From: Sinohyriopsis cumingii
Taxonomy: Eukaryota > Mollusca > Bivalvia > Unionida > Unionidae
Reading direction: 5' to 3'
Length of the DNA: 64,000 nt
NCBI GenBank assembly: GCA_028554795.2
Contig: CM068825.1
Span: 90,454,951 to 90,518,950, forward strand
This document shows positions 1 through 12,869 of the stretch, in pieces (position 1 is the first letter of the stretch; each line of letters starts with the position of its first letter). Under the pieces are notes generated by a model. It worked only from the letters and a program-made list of their open reading frames with translations. It made no database searches and had not been told where the DNA came from. The position numbers and the translations under genes were made by a program.

Positions 1-410
1 AGATTCTTGTGAATATAAGCTGGAAAGGACACAATTATGTTTTTTAGACATCACATGCCAGTGTGAGTATGTCTCGTGGCGGAAGATATGATTGCCATTG
101 TCATGTGAAATGGAAAAGAATTTCCAAGAATTATGTCAAGTTGAGAGATAGCAACAAGTCATTGAGCTGCATAGGGTTTGGAATTAGAGTTTGTGCAACT
201 GTAGTAGTGGTAAATAAAGTCTATGCATACTTTACAAACTTTTCAGTTGAACATAATGTTTATCATCGATGCGTCAAACTTTTAATTATGTTTTCCAGCT
301 TTACAAAAGCAGTTATTGATATTTTGTCGCACTTTATTGAAATCTGGTCAGTCTTACAGAAAAAAATCAACTGCCTTACTGAGATGGACTCATCAGGGTT
401 GACAGGTCAG
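1..410 (+). repeat. Dispersed repeat family A, copy 1 (cut by window start)
   Basis: This sequence is closely similar to 28772-29180 in the same orientation, including the stretches encoding VKWKRISKNYVKLRD and FTNFSVEHNVY in an open frame (63-419). The shared open frame differs in start and end between copies and matches no family I know, so I treat it as a repeat and not a gene. At its right end it is joined abruptly to a piggyBac-like MITE near 411. Confidence 0.7.
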
Positions 411-1114
411 TTTCTGTAAACATCAGCCATTTTGAGAAGCTTTTTGTAGCGCCACCTTCGGGGAAGACCCCATAAGATACTACATTCATCGGCGTGAATG
501 ACCATTACGTCAGATCACCTGGTCACTTTTTAAGATCTGATCGAAATCTGTTTAAAGTGTCTGGGTCATATTTTCCACACTCCAAAATGAAGGTTGCGGA
601 TTTTGTTCAGTGTTTGAGTTTTCATGATTAGAATCACAACTACGAAGTCTTCAGTAACTTAAGTAAAGGCTCTGATATTGATGTAGGCAGCAATTAGTTT
701 TTTTAAATTATCAAATTTAGATGTAGACACTGAGAAAGAACTTGTAAATTTCGAGTATGAGAAATGGCAACTACAGTTGATCACGTGGCTTCACTAACTT
801 GACGGTGAACAAGTCCTCTCAAGATTTTAAAGCACATTAAAAAAATCTTCCATAAAAAATAATTATACAGCTATAACGATTGGATTTTACTCTTAAATCT
901 TTCCGTGCTTAATATATGTGTACCAAAAAATGGAAAATGGTTCAAATTGCTGTTAAACATCACATATACTACACTGCTTAACAGTTGACAGGCAGGCTTA
1001 TGTGTATAAAGTCAGATAGGTAACAGGTGTTGTATTTATAGTGCACTGCTCTGGGTAACTTTGCTACATGTATATCGAAGGGCTAAAAAGCCATACACTA
1101 TATTAGGTAAAGGG
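411..1114 (-). mobile_element. piggyBac-like MITE, family 1, truncated copy
   Basis: Homologous to 7443-8300 in the same orientation, from the ctgtaaacatcag segment through to the terminal ggtaaaggg, which is followed by ATAA in place of TTAA. The end bearing the 35-bp subterminal repeats is missing and replaced by repeat family A. I call it minus because the copies at 14236, 19433 and 46132, taken as the + reference, are inverted relative to it. It has no coding capacity. Confidence 0.75.
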
Positions 1115-1320
1115 ATAAGGCAACCTTGCATACAGTATGACCCATTATTTCATAACCTTGCTTGTAATGTATAACAGTATAGTGTGACCTTGCATATAGC
1201 AATCCATTATTACATAGCCTTACTTGTAAATTACTTTTACATAGAGTGATCTAGCTTTTGACATGGCCTATTGTTACACAGCCTTGCTTGTTATGTACAG
1301 TACATGCATTGTGTTTTACA
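1115..1320. repeat. Degenerate ~61-bp tandem repeat
   Basis: Three to four diverged units carry the phrase tacatagccttgcttgtaatgt with gaccttgcatatag. The same unit forms the array at 4800-5085. Confidence 0.7.
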
Positions 1321-3693
1321 GATTGCCTACTCAATCCAGTGGATATGGACAGAGAGGCAGGGGATTAAGTGCCCACTATGAATAGTGGAAGTCCACTCAG
1401 CCTTGGGGATTTCCCTCCCCACCCCACCCCTGAATAGTGGAAATCCACTCTTGTGGAAGTTTGTAATGGATGTTATTGCAGCTGTAGTGGTGTTTGTGGC
1501 ACCCCTTGCTGATTTTATTATATTTGCTCCATGAGTCAAGACACTAAACAAACAGAGGAGAAACTACGAGGACATAAACCCGACCCTGATGGGGTTAATT
1601 TCATACCTTTACCTGTACAAACTATACAGTGGTAACATGTCTTGTGGTATTTATTTATTAATTTGTCATAGTTTCTTATTTATTTCCATACTATTTACAA
1701 GACTGGCTTTAAAGAAATAAATGAAGCATTAATACGTAAAAAAGCTCGAAACTGATGTGCAAAACTGTAGACAATTTTTATTGTACAGCAAAAACAATTG
1801 TATTTCTACCGCAGATACCCATTTCACAAATAATTTTGCATAATAGTTTGCATTTTGGCTGAATCGGAAATTATTATAGATATAATGGAGAAATTTTTAT
1901 AATATATTGTGTTATTAACCTTCTATAGACTAACTATACCTCTCTGTTTATTTGTACTCCTCAACTGATTTCATTAATGAAAACTTTAATGTGATAAAAA
2001 GTGCACATAACTTAGTCAATTGATATATAATTTCGAACCTGACTGTGATCAGACTGGCCCTGACACTAGCATCCTCTGCACTTTCATGCTTTAATGGACT
2101 TTTCAGACTAACACAGCGCCATATTGCGTACACTATGGACTCTTTTCCTCAGACAACATTGTAATGTAGTTCATCCTGCTTAGTATCGGTAAATGCCAGA
2201 TAATTCTGTAAATTGCTATAATGTTGAGAGTTCAGAATTATATCTTTTTGCACACATGAACATAGAAATTAAATCTCTTGTTAAATCCACAGGAAAGGCA
2301 GATTTGTAGTTGTTATTCTTTTCCTTTGCTTGATTTGACATTGTTAATATCGGAAGCAGATGACATAGTATTTTCCTTATATGTACATTCATGTGTTGTC
2401 CTCCTTATATCCCTTCGCTGAAAATGGACTTGACCAAGAACTGTAAATGACTGGCAAGTATGGTCATCTTTTACAATGAAAACTACCATTATGAGTGAAA
2501 TGCGCAGACAAAAACAGTGTTAGGGCCCCACTGGGCATAATCAGGTTGAAATTATAAATCAGTAAATGAACTGATTAAGTTCTGAGCATCTTTTATTTCA
2601 TTTGTACTTTTTGTTTTCTAAATCGGAAGATAGATACAAACAAATGGGTAGGTATAGTCAGACTATAGAAATATGCTTTTCTTATTTTCTTGTTATCTGT
2701 TGTCAAATCTCTAGTCATAATTAACATGTATGAACTTAATGCTTCATAATTTTAATAGATGGAAATTAGAATGAGTGAGCATTACTGCACCAACATTTGC
2801 AATGACCTAAGAATTAATAGGAATGGTTCAAGATAAACAGGAAATAATAGAGATTTATAGCTTTGAAGCCAAAATCTCTTCCACATCCAATACGGAGAAA
2901 ATGAAATTTTACAAAGAATACCTGTTTAAAGCAATGAAAAATAAGAAGCCACATTTAAGTAACAGTGTGAATAGAGATAGATTTTATAACCTTGGCAAAC
3001 TCATGGTTTGGCCATTTTGCATGATATGCAAGGCATTATTGATGGATATCATGTTTTCATCTTGTCATCTTATGTGTAACAAATACAAGTTAAACATTAA
3101 CAGGGTGTGGGTGAACAGGAAGAAATTCCACTTAGATAAAGTTCATAAAAAAATGCCCAGAGATACAAAACTGGAGGCTATTTATTGTACAGTAAATATA
3201 ATTGTATCTACCACAGATATCCATTTCACAACAAGTTTGCATACTGGTAGTATCTCCATTGAATTGTAAATGAGATATGATGGATGTCCATGCTATTGCA
3301 GTAATTGTCATGTAGATTGAAAGAATGTAATGTGCCAAAATTTTATATGCATTAACTGAAAATAATACAAGTTTATATTCTGCTGAAAATATTTAAGAGA
3401 TCACACTTTTTCATCATTTTTACCCATCCGTTTTGTAATATGTAAACTCAGATGACCAAACCAGCAATCCTAAGTATATTTATTAAGCTGTTGGCTATAT
3501 AATACAACATCAAGTGCTTCGTAGAGCCCACATAAAAGCTGAAAATCTGTGGTAAAAGTAAACGTGTCTAGTTCCTGAGAAAATGTGTGGCATGGACATG
3601 TATATTAGGGTTACAACTAATGAACAGGATGGAGCAGCAGAAGCTGCATATTGGATTTTGCAGTGTATATTCCATTGTGTGGGAACACGTTAA
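1321..3693. other. Intronic AT-rich sequence, no gene seen
   Basis: No DNMT3 exon (for example one with motif I or the ASE motif) was recognised here. A stretch near 1770-1850 resembles 3180-3260 (both carry the attgtatcta...cagatatccatttcaca segment), a short dispersed repeat. An open frame at 2823-3269 has the Lys/Asn/Ile-rich composition of random AT-rich DNA and overlaps this repeat. Confidence 0.5.
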
Positions 3694-4318
3694 CACATTA
3701 ACCCCTAGCGACGACTCTATGGGGCTGGAGGTAGTACCCTACTGCCGAGCTCTATAGCGTCATGGTCATGCATGATACACTAAAGTGGGTGGTACGATAG
3801 AAAGGTAGACAGATGTAGCTCTACAATGATACCAAATAATCTGGAATATCTAGTTGCACTACAAAATACAGATAGAAAAACCTCACTTTTTGGACCCGAC
3901 TTCTTTTTTTACGCAAAATTCGCCCATGGTCGAAAACCGATTTTGTGTCTGGATTTTAGACTTTTTGGTCTCAGATCTAAGGCAAACTGGTATGAACTGC
4001 TAACAGACAGATGAACCTTTGCAAAAAGTAGGATAAGATGGGCATTTGGAATAAAGAGTGGTCTCCATACAAAAATAATGGCTCCGTTTAGCAAAAAAAA
4101 AAAAAAAAATAATAATAAAAAAATAAAAAGAAGTCCAACTTTTACCCTTCTGCTCATGTGCAAGTCAAATAGCCAATGAAAAATGATGTTTCTAACACAA
4201 GTAGGCAGTATATTATTGAAAGATGACCCGGCATTTGGTGTTTTTGAGTCTATTCAGAAATAGCTTTCAAAATGTGTTTCCTTCTCGATTTGGCAAAGAA
4301 ACTCCAGGGGTTAATGTG
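3694..4318 (+). mobile_element. MITE, family 2, complete copy with TTAA flanks
   Basis: The ends read CACATTAACCCCTAG and, at the right, CCAGGGGTTAATGTG, an almost perfect inverted repeat. Both sides are flanked by TTAA (3690-3693 and 4319-4322). The 625-bp body is non-coding and contains a poly-A run near 4096. Copies at 42361 and 43069 share the whole body, including the segment ggtctcagatctaaggcaaa. The TTAA target suggests a piggyBac-like mover, but the other copies do not confirm the duplication. Confidence 0.8.
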
Positions 4319-4799
4319 TTAAGCAAACAGTTTAAAGGTGACTGGCAGAATGAAACTCCCTAATACTTTCATGTGATTTTTTTCCTTTTGTTTGTTTAAA
4401 AAGAGACTCTCTCTCATAATAAAATCACTATAACTTGGTATATTTTGTGAAACACCTAACTAGTCTAAATAATCTTGGCTTGGAAATCATTCATATCTTG
4501 CAAGACACATACATAATTGCATTTGAATGGGCCAGTCTCTGAATAGTAAATATCATTATGTACAACTAAAATAGAGCATTTTGCACTGTGTACTGTAGTT
4601 GAGCCAGCAGATATGTTTCATGCAATGTAGTGGATGTCAGTTATATTATATTGATGTAACTTCTGAGGCAATAAAACTTGATTTGTCCATTACAAACCAT
4701 GTAGTGGAAAATCCACAATGACCACAATGTAGGCAAATAAAAAGGATTAAGGTCCATCATGGGAATGTGGATTTTCTGTAAAACTTGATGTGTGTAATG

Positions 4800-5085
4800 T
4801 ATCCCAGTATAAGGTAACCTATAAGATGACCATTTTTACATAGCCTTGCTTGTTATGTACCACTGTATAAAGTGACCTTACCTGTAACATGATCTATTAT
4901 TACATTGCTTTGTAATGTACCACAGTATAAGGCTACCTTGCCTATAGCATGATCCATTATGACATAACCTTGCTTGTAATGTACTCCATTATATAAAGAG
5001 ACCTTGCCTATAGCATGACTCATTGTTACATACCCTTGTAATGGACCCCAGTATAAGGTGACTGTGCATGTAACATGGTAAACTT
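4800..5085. repeat. ~61-bp tandem repeat array just upstream of DNMT3 exon
   Basis: About four to five units have the consensus phrases taccccagtataaggtgacc, ttgcctatagcatgatccat and tacatagccttgcttgtaatg. Units differ by point changes and short indels. The array ends about 45 bp before the acceptor of the exon at 5132. Confidence 0.8.
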
Positions 5086-5131
5086 TTATTAATAATCTGG
5101 AACCATTCATAAGAATACTTTTGCATTGCAG

Positions 5132-5219
5132 ATTGAGAAGATCTGCCCAGTTGACCTGGTTATTGCTGGACCTCCCTGTAATGACCTCTCTATTGTGAAC
5201 CCAGCCAACAAAGGATTTA
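5132..5219 (+). CDS. DNMT3: DNMT3 exon with catalytic PPC motif (motif IV)
   Basis: This internal coding exon belongs to a de novo DNA cytosine-5 methyltransferase, the nuclear enzyme that transfers methyl from S-adenosylmethionine to cytosine. Read from the first base it gives IEKICPVDLVIAGPPCNDLS and then IVNPANKGF. That is the DNMT3 motif IV region, in which the Cys of PPC forms the covalent bond with the target base. The string CNDLSIVNPA is specific to DNMT3 and absent from DNMT1. A pyrimidine-rich acceptor ending in tgcag precedes it and a consensus donor GTAAGT follows. The 88-nt length leaves one base (phase 1), which the next exon completes. Vertebrate DNMT3A/B have SPC where this has PPC; PPC is the common form across cytosine methyltransferases. 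Motif I and the PWWP and ADD regions were not found in 1-5131 and presumably lie upstream of the window. Confidence 0.95.
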
Positions 5220-5369
5220 GTAAGTATATGAATCTAAATGCAGACCATCACTCATTAGCTAATCTATGATATTTCACAGAAGGGGCATTTCCTCCTGGCA
5301 TTTTCATAAGCTTTTATTTAAAATATTTAATGGGTGAAATTTTTATATGTGATATAGAGTTTTAAAAAA

Positions 5370-5645
5370 ATTTCAGTTGTATCGCTACAATGTCTGTGGT
5401 ATGGCATTTTATAATGACGTCTAGCACTGGGATATCTTCGCCATATGTAGACACATGTCCTACCCATTCACATTATCCTGACACCTTGCCAACCAGTCCT
5501 AACACTATAATTTCTTAATGCTGAGCGCCAAGCGAGGCAACTGCTAGTACCAGTTGTATAAGTCTTTGGTATGACTCAGCTGGGATTCAAACCTACAACT
5601 TCCCGCATCCAAGGCAGATGATCTAACCACTCAGGCCACCGAAGC
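5370..5645 (-). mobile_element. tRNA-derived SINE, family S1
   Basis: Read on the minus strand it starts with a box A-like ggtggcctgagtggttaga and a box B-like aggtttgaatccc. It then shares a long body (gagtcataccaaagac, cgctcagcattaaga, gtgtcaggataatgtga, tagcgatac) with the copy at 62512-62830. The tRNA-like head plus unrelated conserved body is the layout of a SINE mobilised by LINE machinery. Confidence 0.8.
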
Positions 5646-7442
5646 AGTAAGAACAATATCATTGAATAGACCTGTTATAGTACATTTTAACAAATGTGTG
5701 ACTGGAAAAAACTTTTGACAAATAAGATAAAACTTGCTTGTTTATCTTCATTATTGGCAAAGCAGTAGAAATCATGTATTATCACAATGTCACTGAGCTC
5801 TATGCACTAGAACTGCATTCTGCTGTTGCACAACCAGCAGCTGGTAAAAGAATTTGAACAACTAGGGTAATAAATAAGAAGATCTTGTTCTTGATAGCAA
5901 AAATTTGCATAGCATGTGCTCTATTTCATGTTTACATGATTACACGTCTCAATAACTTTTGCACAGTGGACAGTGGATCCAAAGCACAGAAGCAAGAGTA
6001 TGAGGTACCATGGGAAATCTGAAAAATTAAATGTGGGATGCTGTTCTGGTGGACATTGACAGTGAGAATATTGTGTGTGTGTGTGTGTGAAATGGTTTAA
6101 CACTCTTTTTATATTTTTATTAGGAACAACTGGTATTAAAATGCTTTTTCTTATGAAGTTTGCTTCTTTTCTTTTTTTTTTTAAATTGCCTTTATTTTCA
6201 AGAAAGCTAACCTTTAAAAGATCATTAAAAACATTACTCCAAGAGGATTCAAGATCCATCACATGTACTTCCAAAAACATTGTGTATTAGGTCTCTGCTT
6301 TTTTTGTGCGTGAATGCAAATATATTCAAGTGTTTTTTGTTGATTCACAACAAAATAGATTTCCTTGTTTTCAAAATTTGGGAAATTTAATTTGTAAAAC
6401 AACAACTTTCATTCATGAAACAACCATCAACGCTGAACTAGACTTTTGAAAATAATGTTCTGTTAGTAAAATAATGATGTCATGATTTATTGCAAGTAAC
6501 TGAAATTTCTCATCCTGGAGTAAACCACTGAGTACCAATTCAGGAATTTTAAGTTCACTACAAACTTTGGAGCTCACTTCTCTATAATAAACCATATCTG
6601 TGAAACGAATATTTTCATGCACTGAGCACTCCATTCACTTTGCTTCTTTTGCTATCATTGATCACATATGCGACTTAGTAGCATAAACCACTAATTTATG
6701 TTAGATACTTTAATTATGTTACCTAAATAATAATATTTTCGTTCAACTGGTTATCATGACTGCCAACTCTTATACAGGTAGTATTTGTTATTATTCCACT
6801 TTCTTTATTTGATTTGATACAAAGACATAATTAACACGACAATACATGACAGTACAAAGCAGATCTATCTTTGATTGATTGTAATAATACAACAAACACT
6901 TCCACAAATTGGAGATCAAGGCTGGCACTTAATTAGGTTCTCATAAACACTTGCAGATGTAGCTGTGAGGTAGAATGACACATTTCAAATTTGAAAACAA
7001 GAGGGCATAGAGTATTTATAATGATTACAATGAAACCATATTAATAGATAGAACTAAAGCATGACTTTCACCTGATAAAACCTATTTAAGTTGCATTTAT
7101 ATCTTAAAGTTATACCACCAGTAGGCATTACTAACTTTAACATGCATTGAAACATTGTAAAACATTATTATTTACAGTGTACAAAGAATGTTGTTTGGAA
7201 AGAAAATATAACAAAATATATGACTTCTTATTAGACATTGAGTCAGATTTTTTTTCACTGACTGTTGCTTTAAATGAAAAAATGAGCCATATGTAAGAAG
7301 TTTTATTTGTTCTTATTAGAATTAGGGGCCATTTCATTTAGTATTTTCTGCCCATGAATGCTTTTTGTACCCTATCCTCCATTTTAAGTGGGTTTGCGAG
7401 TTATTATTTGAGAGTTGTAAATTGAGCCTTGTTTATATTTAA
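5646..7442. other. DNMT3 intron, no gene seen
   Basis: AT-rich sequence with a short GT run at 6073-6090 and T-runs near 6170. No exon or recognisable element was found. Confidence 0.5.
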
Positions 7443-8300
7443 CCTTTTACCTCATGCAAGCACCTTTGGATGCCTCTACTCCATTCGCATACAAGCACCT
7501 TTGGACACCTCTACTCCCTTTGCATACAAATGCCTTTAGATGCCTTGACTCCATTCACATACAAGCACCTTTTGATGCCTGCTGTAAACATCAGACATTT
7601 TGAGTGGGTTTTCGTAGCGCCACCTTTGGGGACAACCCTTTATTAGATATTACATTCATTGCTGCAAATGACCATTATGTCAGATCACGTGGTCACTGTT
7701 TACATGTTGGTCAAAGTCTGGTATTTAAAGTAACTGGGTTGTATTCTCCACTCTCCAAAATAGAGGTCGCGGATTTTGTTCACTACTTATGAAGTTTTCA
7801 TGATTAGAATCACAACTATGAAATCTTCAATAACTTAGGTAAAGGCTCTGATATTGATGTAGGCAGCAGTTGATTTTTTTAAATTATCAAATTCAGATGG
7901 GTTAGTGATGTTGACATGGACAAAAAGCTTGTAGATTTCAAGTATGAGAAATGGCAGCTATGGTTGGTCATGTGGTTTCACTGACTTGATGGTGAACAAG
8001 TTCTCTCAAGATTTTAAAGCACAGAAAAGATTCTTCCATGAAAAATAATTACACAGCTATAACTATTGGACTTTACTGTTAAATGTTTCCATACATAATA
8101 TATATGTACCAAAAATGTAAAATGATTAAAATTGCTGCTAAATGTAACATAAAACTACATTGCTTAACAGTTAATAGGCAGACCTATGTGTATGGAGTCG
8201 AATAGGTAACAGGTGTTCTATTTATAGAGCACTGTACTGAGTAACTTTGCTACATGTGTATCGAAGGGCTAAAAAACCATATATTCTGTAAGGTAAAGGG
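7443..8300 (-). mobile_element. piggyBac-like MITE, family 1, complete copy
   Basis: It is bounded by TTAA on both sides (7439-7442, 8301-8304). Ends are CCTTTTACCTCAT at the left and GGTAAAGGG at the right. Adjacent to the left end are four units of a 35-bp subterminal tandem repeat (cacctttggatgcctctact...). The 858-bp interior is non-coding and matches the other four copies. TTAA targets with CCC/CCT-starting inverted termini are characteristic of piggyBac-superfamily elements. Confidence 0.85.
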
Positions 8301-11300
8301 TTAATGAATGTTACAGTTTTCATTACTCTCACAGAAAATGTGCAACTATGTCTGGAAAAAACCTACTTGCATAATTTGCCAGTGTTACATCAGTCTTAAA
8401 AACAACTATCCAGTCATGGAACTGTCAGCACAAATATTGAATTCAGACTCCAAACTTGGAAATTATACTCCAAAATACATCAGTAAAAAGTTAGATATCA
8501 AATGCATTGAAACTGAAATTGTGATCCTACCTTTTTTCAAGTTGAGCTAATTAAAATCAAAATTTTGTTATTTAGAGTCTAAGTTTTAAAATTTTGTGTG
8601 AAGAACAGTTCGATCAGATCGAAAGGGTCTTCCATCTGGATTACAAAAAGTAAAGCTGAAGGAGCAGGGCCAAAGCATAATTGAATAGAACGGAGACATG
8701 AGAGTTACAGTTTGGGATGATAAAGGCTTTCTTGCAGGCTGCGACTATTAATGTCCAGTAACAGAGTGATGTAGGCTTTTTGGATGTAATAGTCCACCCA
8801 TGCCTTTAGCACACATGCACAATGTTCCATTATTTTTTTGGGATGAGCTTTGTGTGTTTTGGCTCTGGGGCATGAGAGCTAGGTGACAGGGCACATGATT
8901 GCATGAATGATGCAAAATGTTTATGAATTCATGCATTTGGAGAGCTTTGATATCTGAGAACTCTTGCAACTTAGCTGAAAGTCATGCATTTGAAATGTAC
9001 TTTACCTGGTTCACACTTAAAGTACTTGTTGCAACACAAGTCACATCAGTAGAAGTATTGTAGCGCTTGCCATAATACCAGTCTTTTTTTAGGTATAGGC
9101 ACACCTGGGTTCTTCATCATTACATGGCCGGTTTATAAATTAAATTTGATTGGCACTTTAGGCCTTTGAGCAAGCATTCTGTTGTAGTTTTAATCTTGCA
9201 TCAAAGAAGTTTTACAAAAGCATGTTTAAAATACAGGCTACCTAGAAAACCCAAAATAGCTGACTCCCAGCATGGTTCATGTTTAAATAATGATTTCATT
9301 CAGCATATATGATAGTGATGATAACAGTAATTTTTAAAGGTATGATACAGTGTGACCCTGCTATAATGTGGTTGTTGAGGTCCATATAACCTGATCATAT
9401 TATCGACCAAACCGTATTACAACCAACCAAGTCAGTTGGCAGAAGAAAATGATGCATGTACCAAAAAGATGGGTGGTGGTAATAGAAGCAAGTTCACAAA
9501 TATGTTCTTTCGATTAAATGAAGACAAAATTAGGCTGAAATACACTTGTATATTGACAGCTTACATTTGTATAGTACAGTTATGTGCATGCAAAATTCAT
9601 GAATCTGAGTATGGATCAGATGTTGGAAAATTCATGTATCCGTGTAATCCTGTTAGAAAACACTTGTATAAAGAATGGTAGTCCTTATTTGATCCATGTT
9701 ACATTGTCAAGAAACATGTGTCACCAAACAATTCACCACGTTATTGGTACCAGTAGCATGTGGCTTAAGTTGTGTACATGCTACATGTACATATTCTTTA
9801 ACTGGCCTTGAGTTTGGTTCGCTGGAGACTGCTGTCATCTTGGCGAGGCTATTCATAGGGAAATTAAAACATGAACAATAAAAAAAGTAACTTGACAGCC
9901 AGATATCTATGGTTTCAAATGATTGGAAATGTAATTTGAGTTTTATGCCACTGTTGGTAGCAATCATAAGCATACATGATTTTCTTGCATAAAGGAAACT
10001 TTCACAGCACAGTAAACGTCTTCTGGATACTGGAAATGCAACAGTCCATCAGATTCCATTGCATTTATTTAAGTTTGGTGCTGACTTTGTTTAATGAAAG
10101 GTGCTTTATCTTTATTGAAGATTGTAGTTGGCTTGCTTTGATGAAGGGTGCATATGTTATTGAAGTCAGTGCTGAAGAACAATTTTGGAGGACCAAACAA
10201 ATGCCTGTTTGTTATTTTGGCAGCAACATCCAATAATTGCAGAACATTGATGGAGATTGAATTTTATTTTCATTTTCCTAGTATATATATAGAACGATTG
10301 GTGCTTCAGAGGTAATCAGTTTGCATTGAAGTTTCAGCCAAACTATTTCTTCTGTGTACATTGAAATTAAATTAGCTGTTGTTTGGTTGATTGTAGTCGT
10401 TCCTGTTCCAGCTTTCAAAAGGTGGTCAATTGTACCTAGTCCTGGCAGTACGAGTATCTGAATGTATGACATCATACAGGTACTCAGCCCAGATACTAGC
10501 ATAAACAGATCATGATATAACAATGCACAGTTAAGATGGTTTACCAAGATGATCAAAAAATATATAGATTCCAGTGCATTTAATATCATGTTTGCAGCTT
10601 CCTTTCATGGTGCATTTGAATTTCTCCACTCCAAACCCATGATTTAATATTCAAGTTTAAACAGCCTACAATTTTATCCCCCAAAAATCACCAGATAGTA
10701 TATTTTGTTGCCAATAAGGAAAAGAAACAACAATTTGTGACATTGGTGAAGCCCAGTGTGATCCCTAAATAAACTTTTTACGCATTATTTTTCATACTTT
10801 TAAGAAGAAAATGTATTGTGTACAAGAAAAATATAGAATCAAACCGGGTTATCTTGATATTAAACATTGGGGGTATAAAAAAATTGTCACCATAACCGGT
10901 CCAGAGATATCAGGGTTCAATTGACAAAATCTACTGCAGATCTAAGATAATGCATCTGAAGCACCAAAAATGACAAGTTTTGATTCTGTAAACAAATGGC
11001 ATTTCTAATGCACAATAAAAATAATAATTCAGTCAGGTTGCAGAAAAAGGATTGGAGGTATATTAAATGGAAATAAATAAAATGTCACACATTTTTAAGA
11101 CACTTTAGTTACTGTAACAACGCTAGTGGTTAAAAGCTGTTTTTATTTCTCTGTGAATAGGCTGATCCCTTTGGTAGCATCAGCAAGACAATGGTTTTCT
11201 CACATTGACCAAAATCTAGGCCAGTTTAAGTACATGTACTTGTAGGACTGTACTTTATAAAAAAGGAAGTTTTTTCTTTTGTTGGTGTTGACTTTTACTA

Positions 11301-12840
11301 GTAGCAAAATGTAACTAACCAAAATTGTACATGAAATCATCAGAGGTTCTGTTACACTGTTACACCAGTATGCTGGTTTTTACCGATAAAATTTGCCTCT
11401 GTACCGAAAAGAAAAGATGAGGCTGTAGGTATTCATTTACTGACAAACTGTAAAATGTGTTTAAAGTAACAAAATTTAACTATCTTGACATCAAATTCTG
11501 TAAGAAGCAGACTTAATCTATTCATACAGTTAGTCCCATATCTGTCCCAACTTTGATCAGTGACCATCGGCAGCAACAGAGGCCAGAAGTAGAATCTGTG
11601 TATTACTTTGATGGATTGCAAGTCTTTGATATGTGATTCAAGATAATAAAACTACACAAATGGAAGCATTCCTCTTTCTGTTTCATAGACTTTACTCCTA
11701 TCAATCACTTTCTGCTTCACTGCATTTGCGTAGAAGAATCTGTAATCTTGGCACAGCGATGGACTTCATTTTAAAAAAATACTGTGTGCTATGGAATTTT
11801 TAAAATACCATTTGTGCTTTTATACAGTCTTGTTCTAAATAAATTAATAATACACATTTGTTCGGGGGAGGGGGAACAGTTTGGAAATTGTCCGGTTTCT
11901 ATTTATAGATGATTGTAAGTCACTTGATTAAGCCATGCTGAAGATGAAAGCTTGCTCTCATGCCAGGCATGGAAACACTTTAACCATTTAATTTATAAGT
12001 TAACTCTGATTCTAAAGTTGTTAAATATGTATGAATTAAATTTATGAATTTATCCTATCTGTAATTCTGTCAATTTTCAGGTTAGCATCATTAAATGAAG
12101 CTAAAAGTACCTAATTCATTTTCAGTATGTAGGGTAAAATGAATTGGGTAATTTTATCTACATTTAATAATGTTGACCTGATAATTTACTGAGTTACAGA
12201 TTAGACAAAATTCACGATGCTATGGAACGAATTATATTGTCGTGGTGTTGACGTGATGCTGTCCATTACGAACAAAGCTCCTGTAAAGGTCAGATATTCC
12301 TTGTTCAGTTTTCTTATTCTAAAGTATTGTTTACAACATTATTTTCTCCACTCTGTGCAGGTGATGAACCATGCATTGATGAGATTCGTTGATTAGCATT
12401 TGTACTGGTAGAATTTGGTCTTGTACCAACTTTTTGATCCTTGCCGGTATGATGTACCAGTAGTGGCGGAAACACTGGATCTTTTTTTTGTAAAATTTCT
12501 CCAAGATGACATTAAAAGTTGCATTTCATCGAATTAAGTGGGTCCACATGTTTCTTTGGACCAAAACGTATGCCCAACATAATGGGGTAAGTGACTAGGA
12601 TTTTTCTGGGACTGGACCATGATGCTCAACATATGTGGGTTCTTGAGATACCCAGGGTTGAGACAAGTGGGTTTGACTGTATATGAAATTTCAGGAACCA
12701 CAACATGATCATCTTATATTAGAATTCATACATGATCTCTCCCCAAAACGATAGTAAACTTTTAAAAAAAATATATTCTTTTGCTTACACGAAAAAGACA
12801 TGCATATGAAATATCGGGAACCATGCCACAATCATGTTAT
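8301..12840. other. DNMT3 intron, no gene seen
   Basis: About 4.5 kb with no recognised exon. Fragments near 9345-9430, 10840-10920 and 12540-12680 carry ground-down 'gggttatcttgatat' and 'tgagatacccagggtt' type phrases that recur as ends of unknown DNA elements, but I could not pair them into a defined element. Confidence 0.4.
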
Positions 12841-12869
12841 ATTTGAATTTGTGTTGTAATAGAGCATGC

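Noticed and set aside
63-419. 118-codon open frame near the window start
   Set aside because: The same reading occurs in a repeat copy at 28.8-29.2 kb with different ends and no known motif; treated as a repeat.
1317-1380. Possible upstream DNMT3 exon after a tacag acceptor (ATTGCCTACTCAATCCAGTGG)
   Set aside because: It reads IAYSIQWIWTERQG with no match to the DNMT3 segment preceding motif IV, and frame and length do not fit; the similar position after the 61-bp array looks coincidental.
2823-3269. 148-codon open frame
   Set aside because: Lys/Asn/Ile-rich as expected by chance in AT-rich DNA, no motif, and its end overlaps a dispersed repeat also seen near 1770-1850.
9436-9973. Overlapping short frames on both strands
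   Set aside because: Mutually overlapping frames without motifs, typical of chance.
10840-12680. A DNA transposon bounded by 'gggttatcttgatat' and 'atacccagggtt' phrases
   Set aside because: The two ends do not form a convincing inverted repeat and no target duplication was found.
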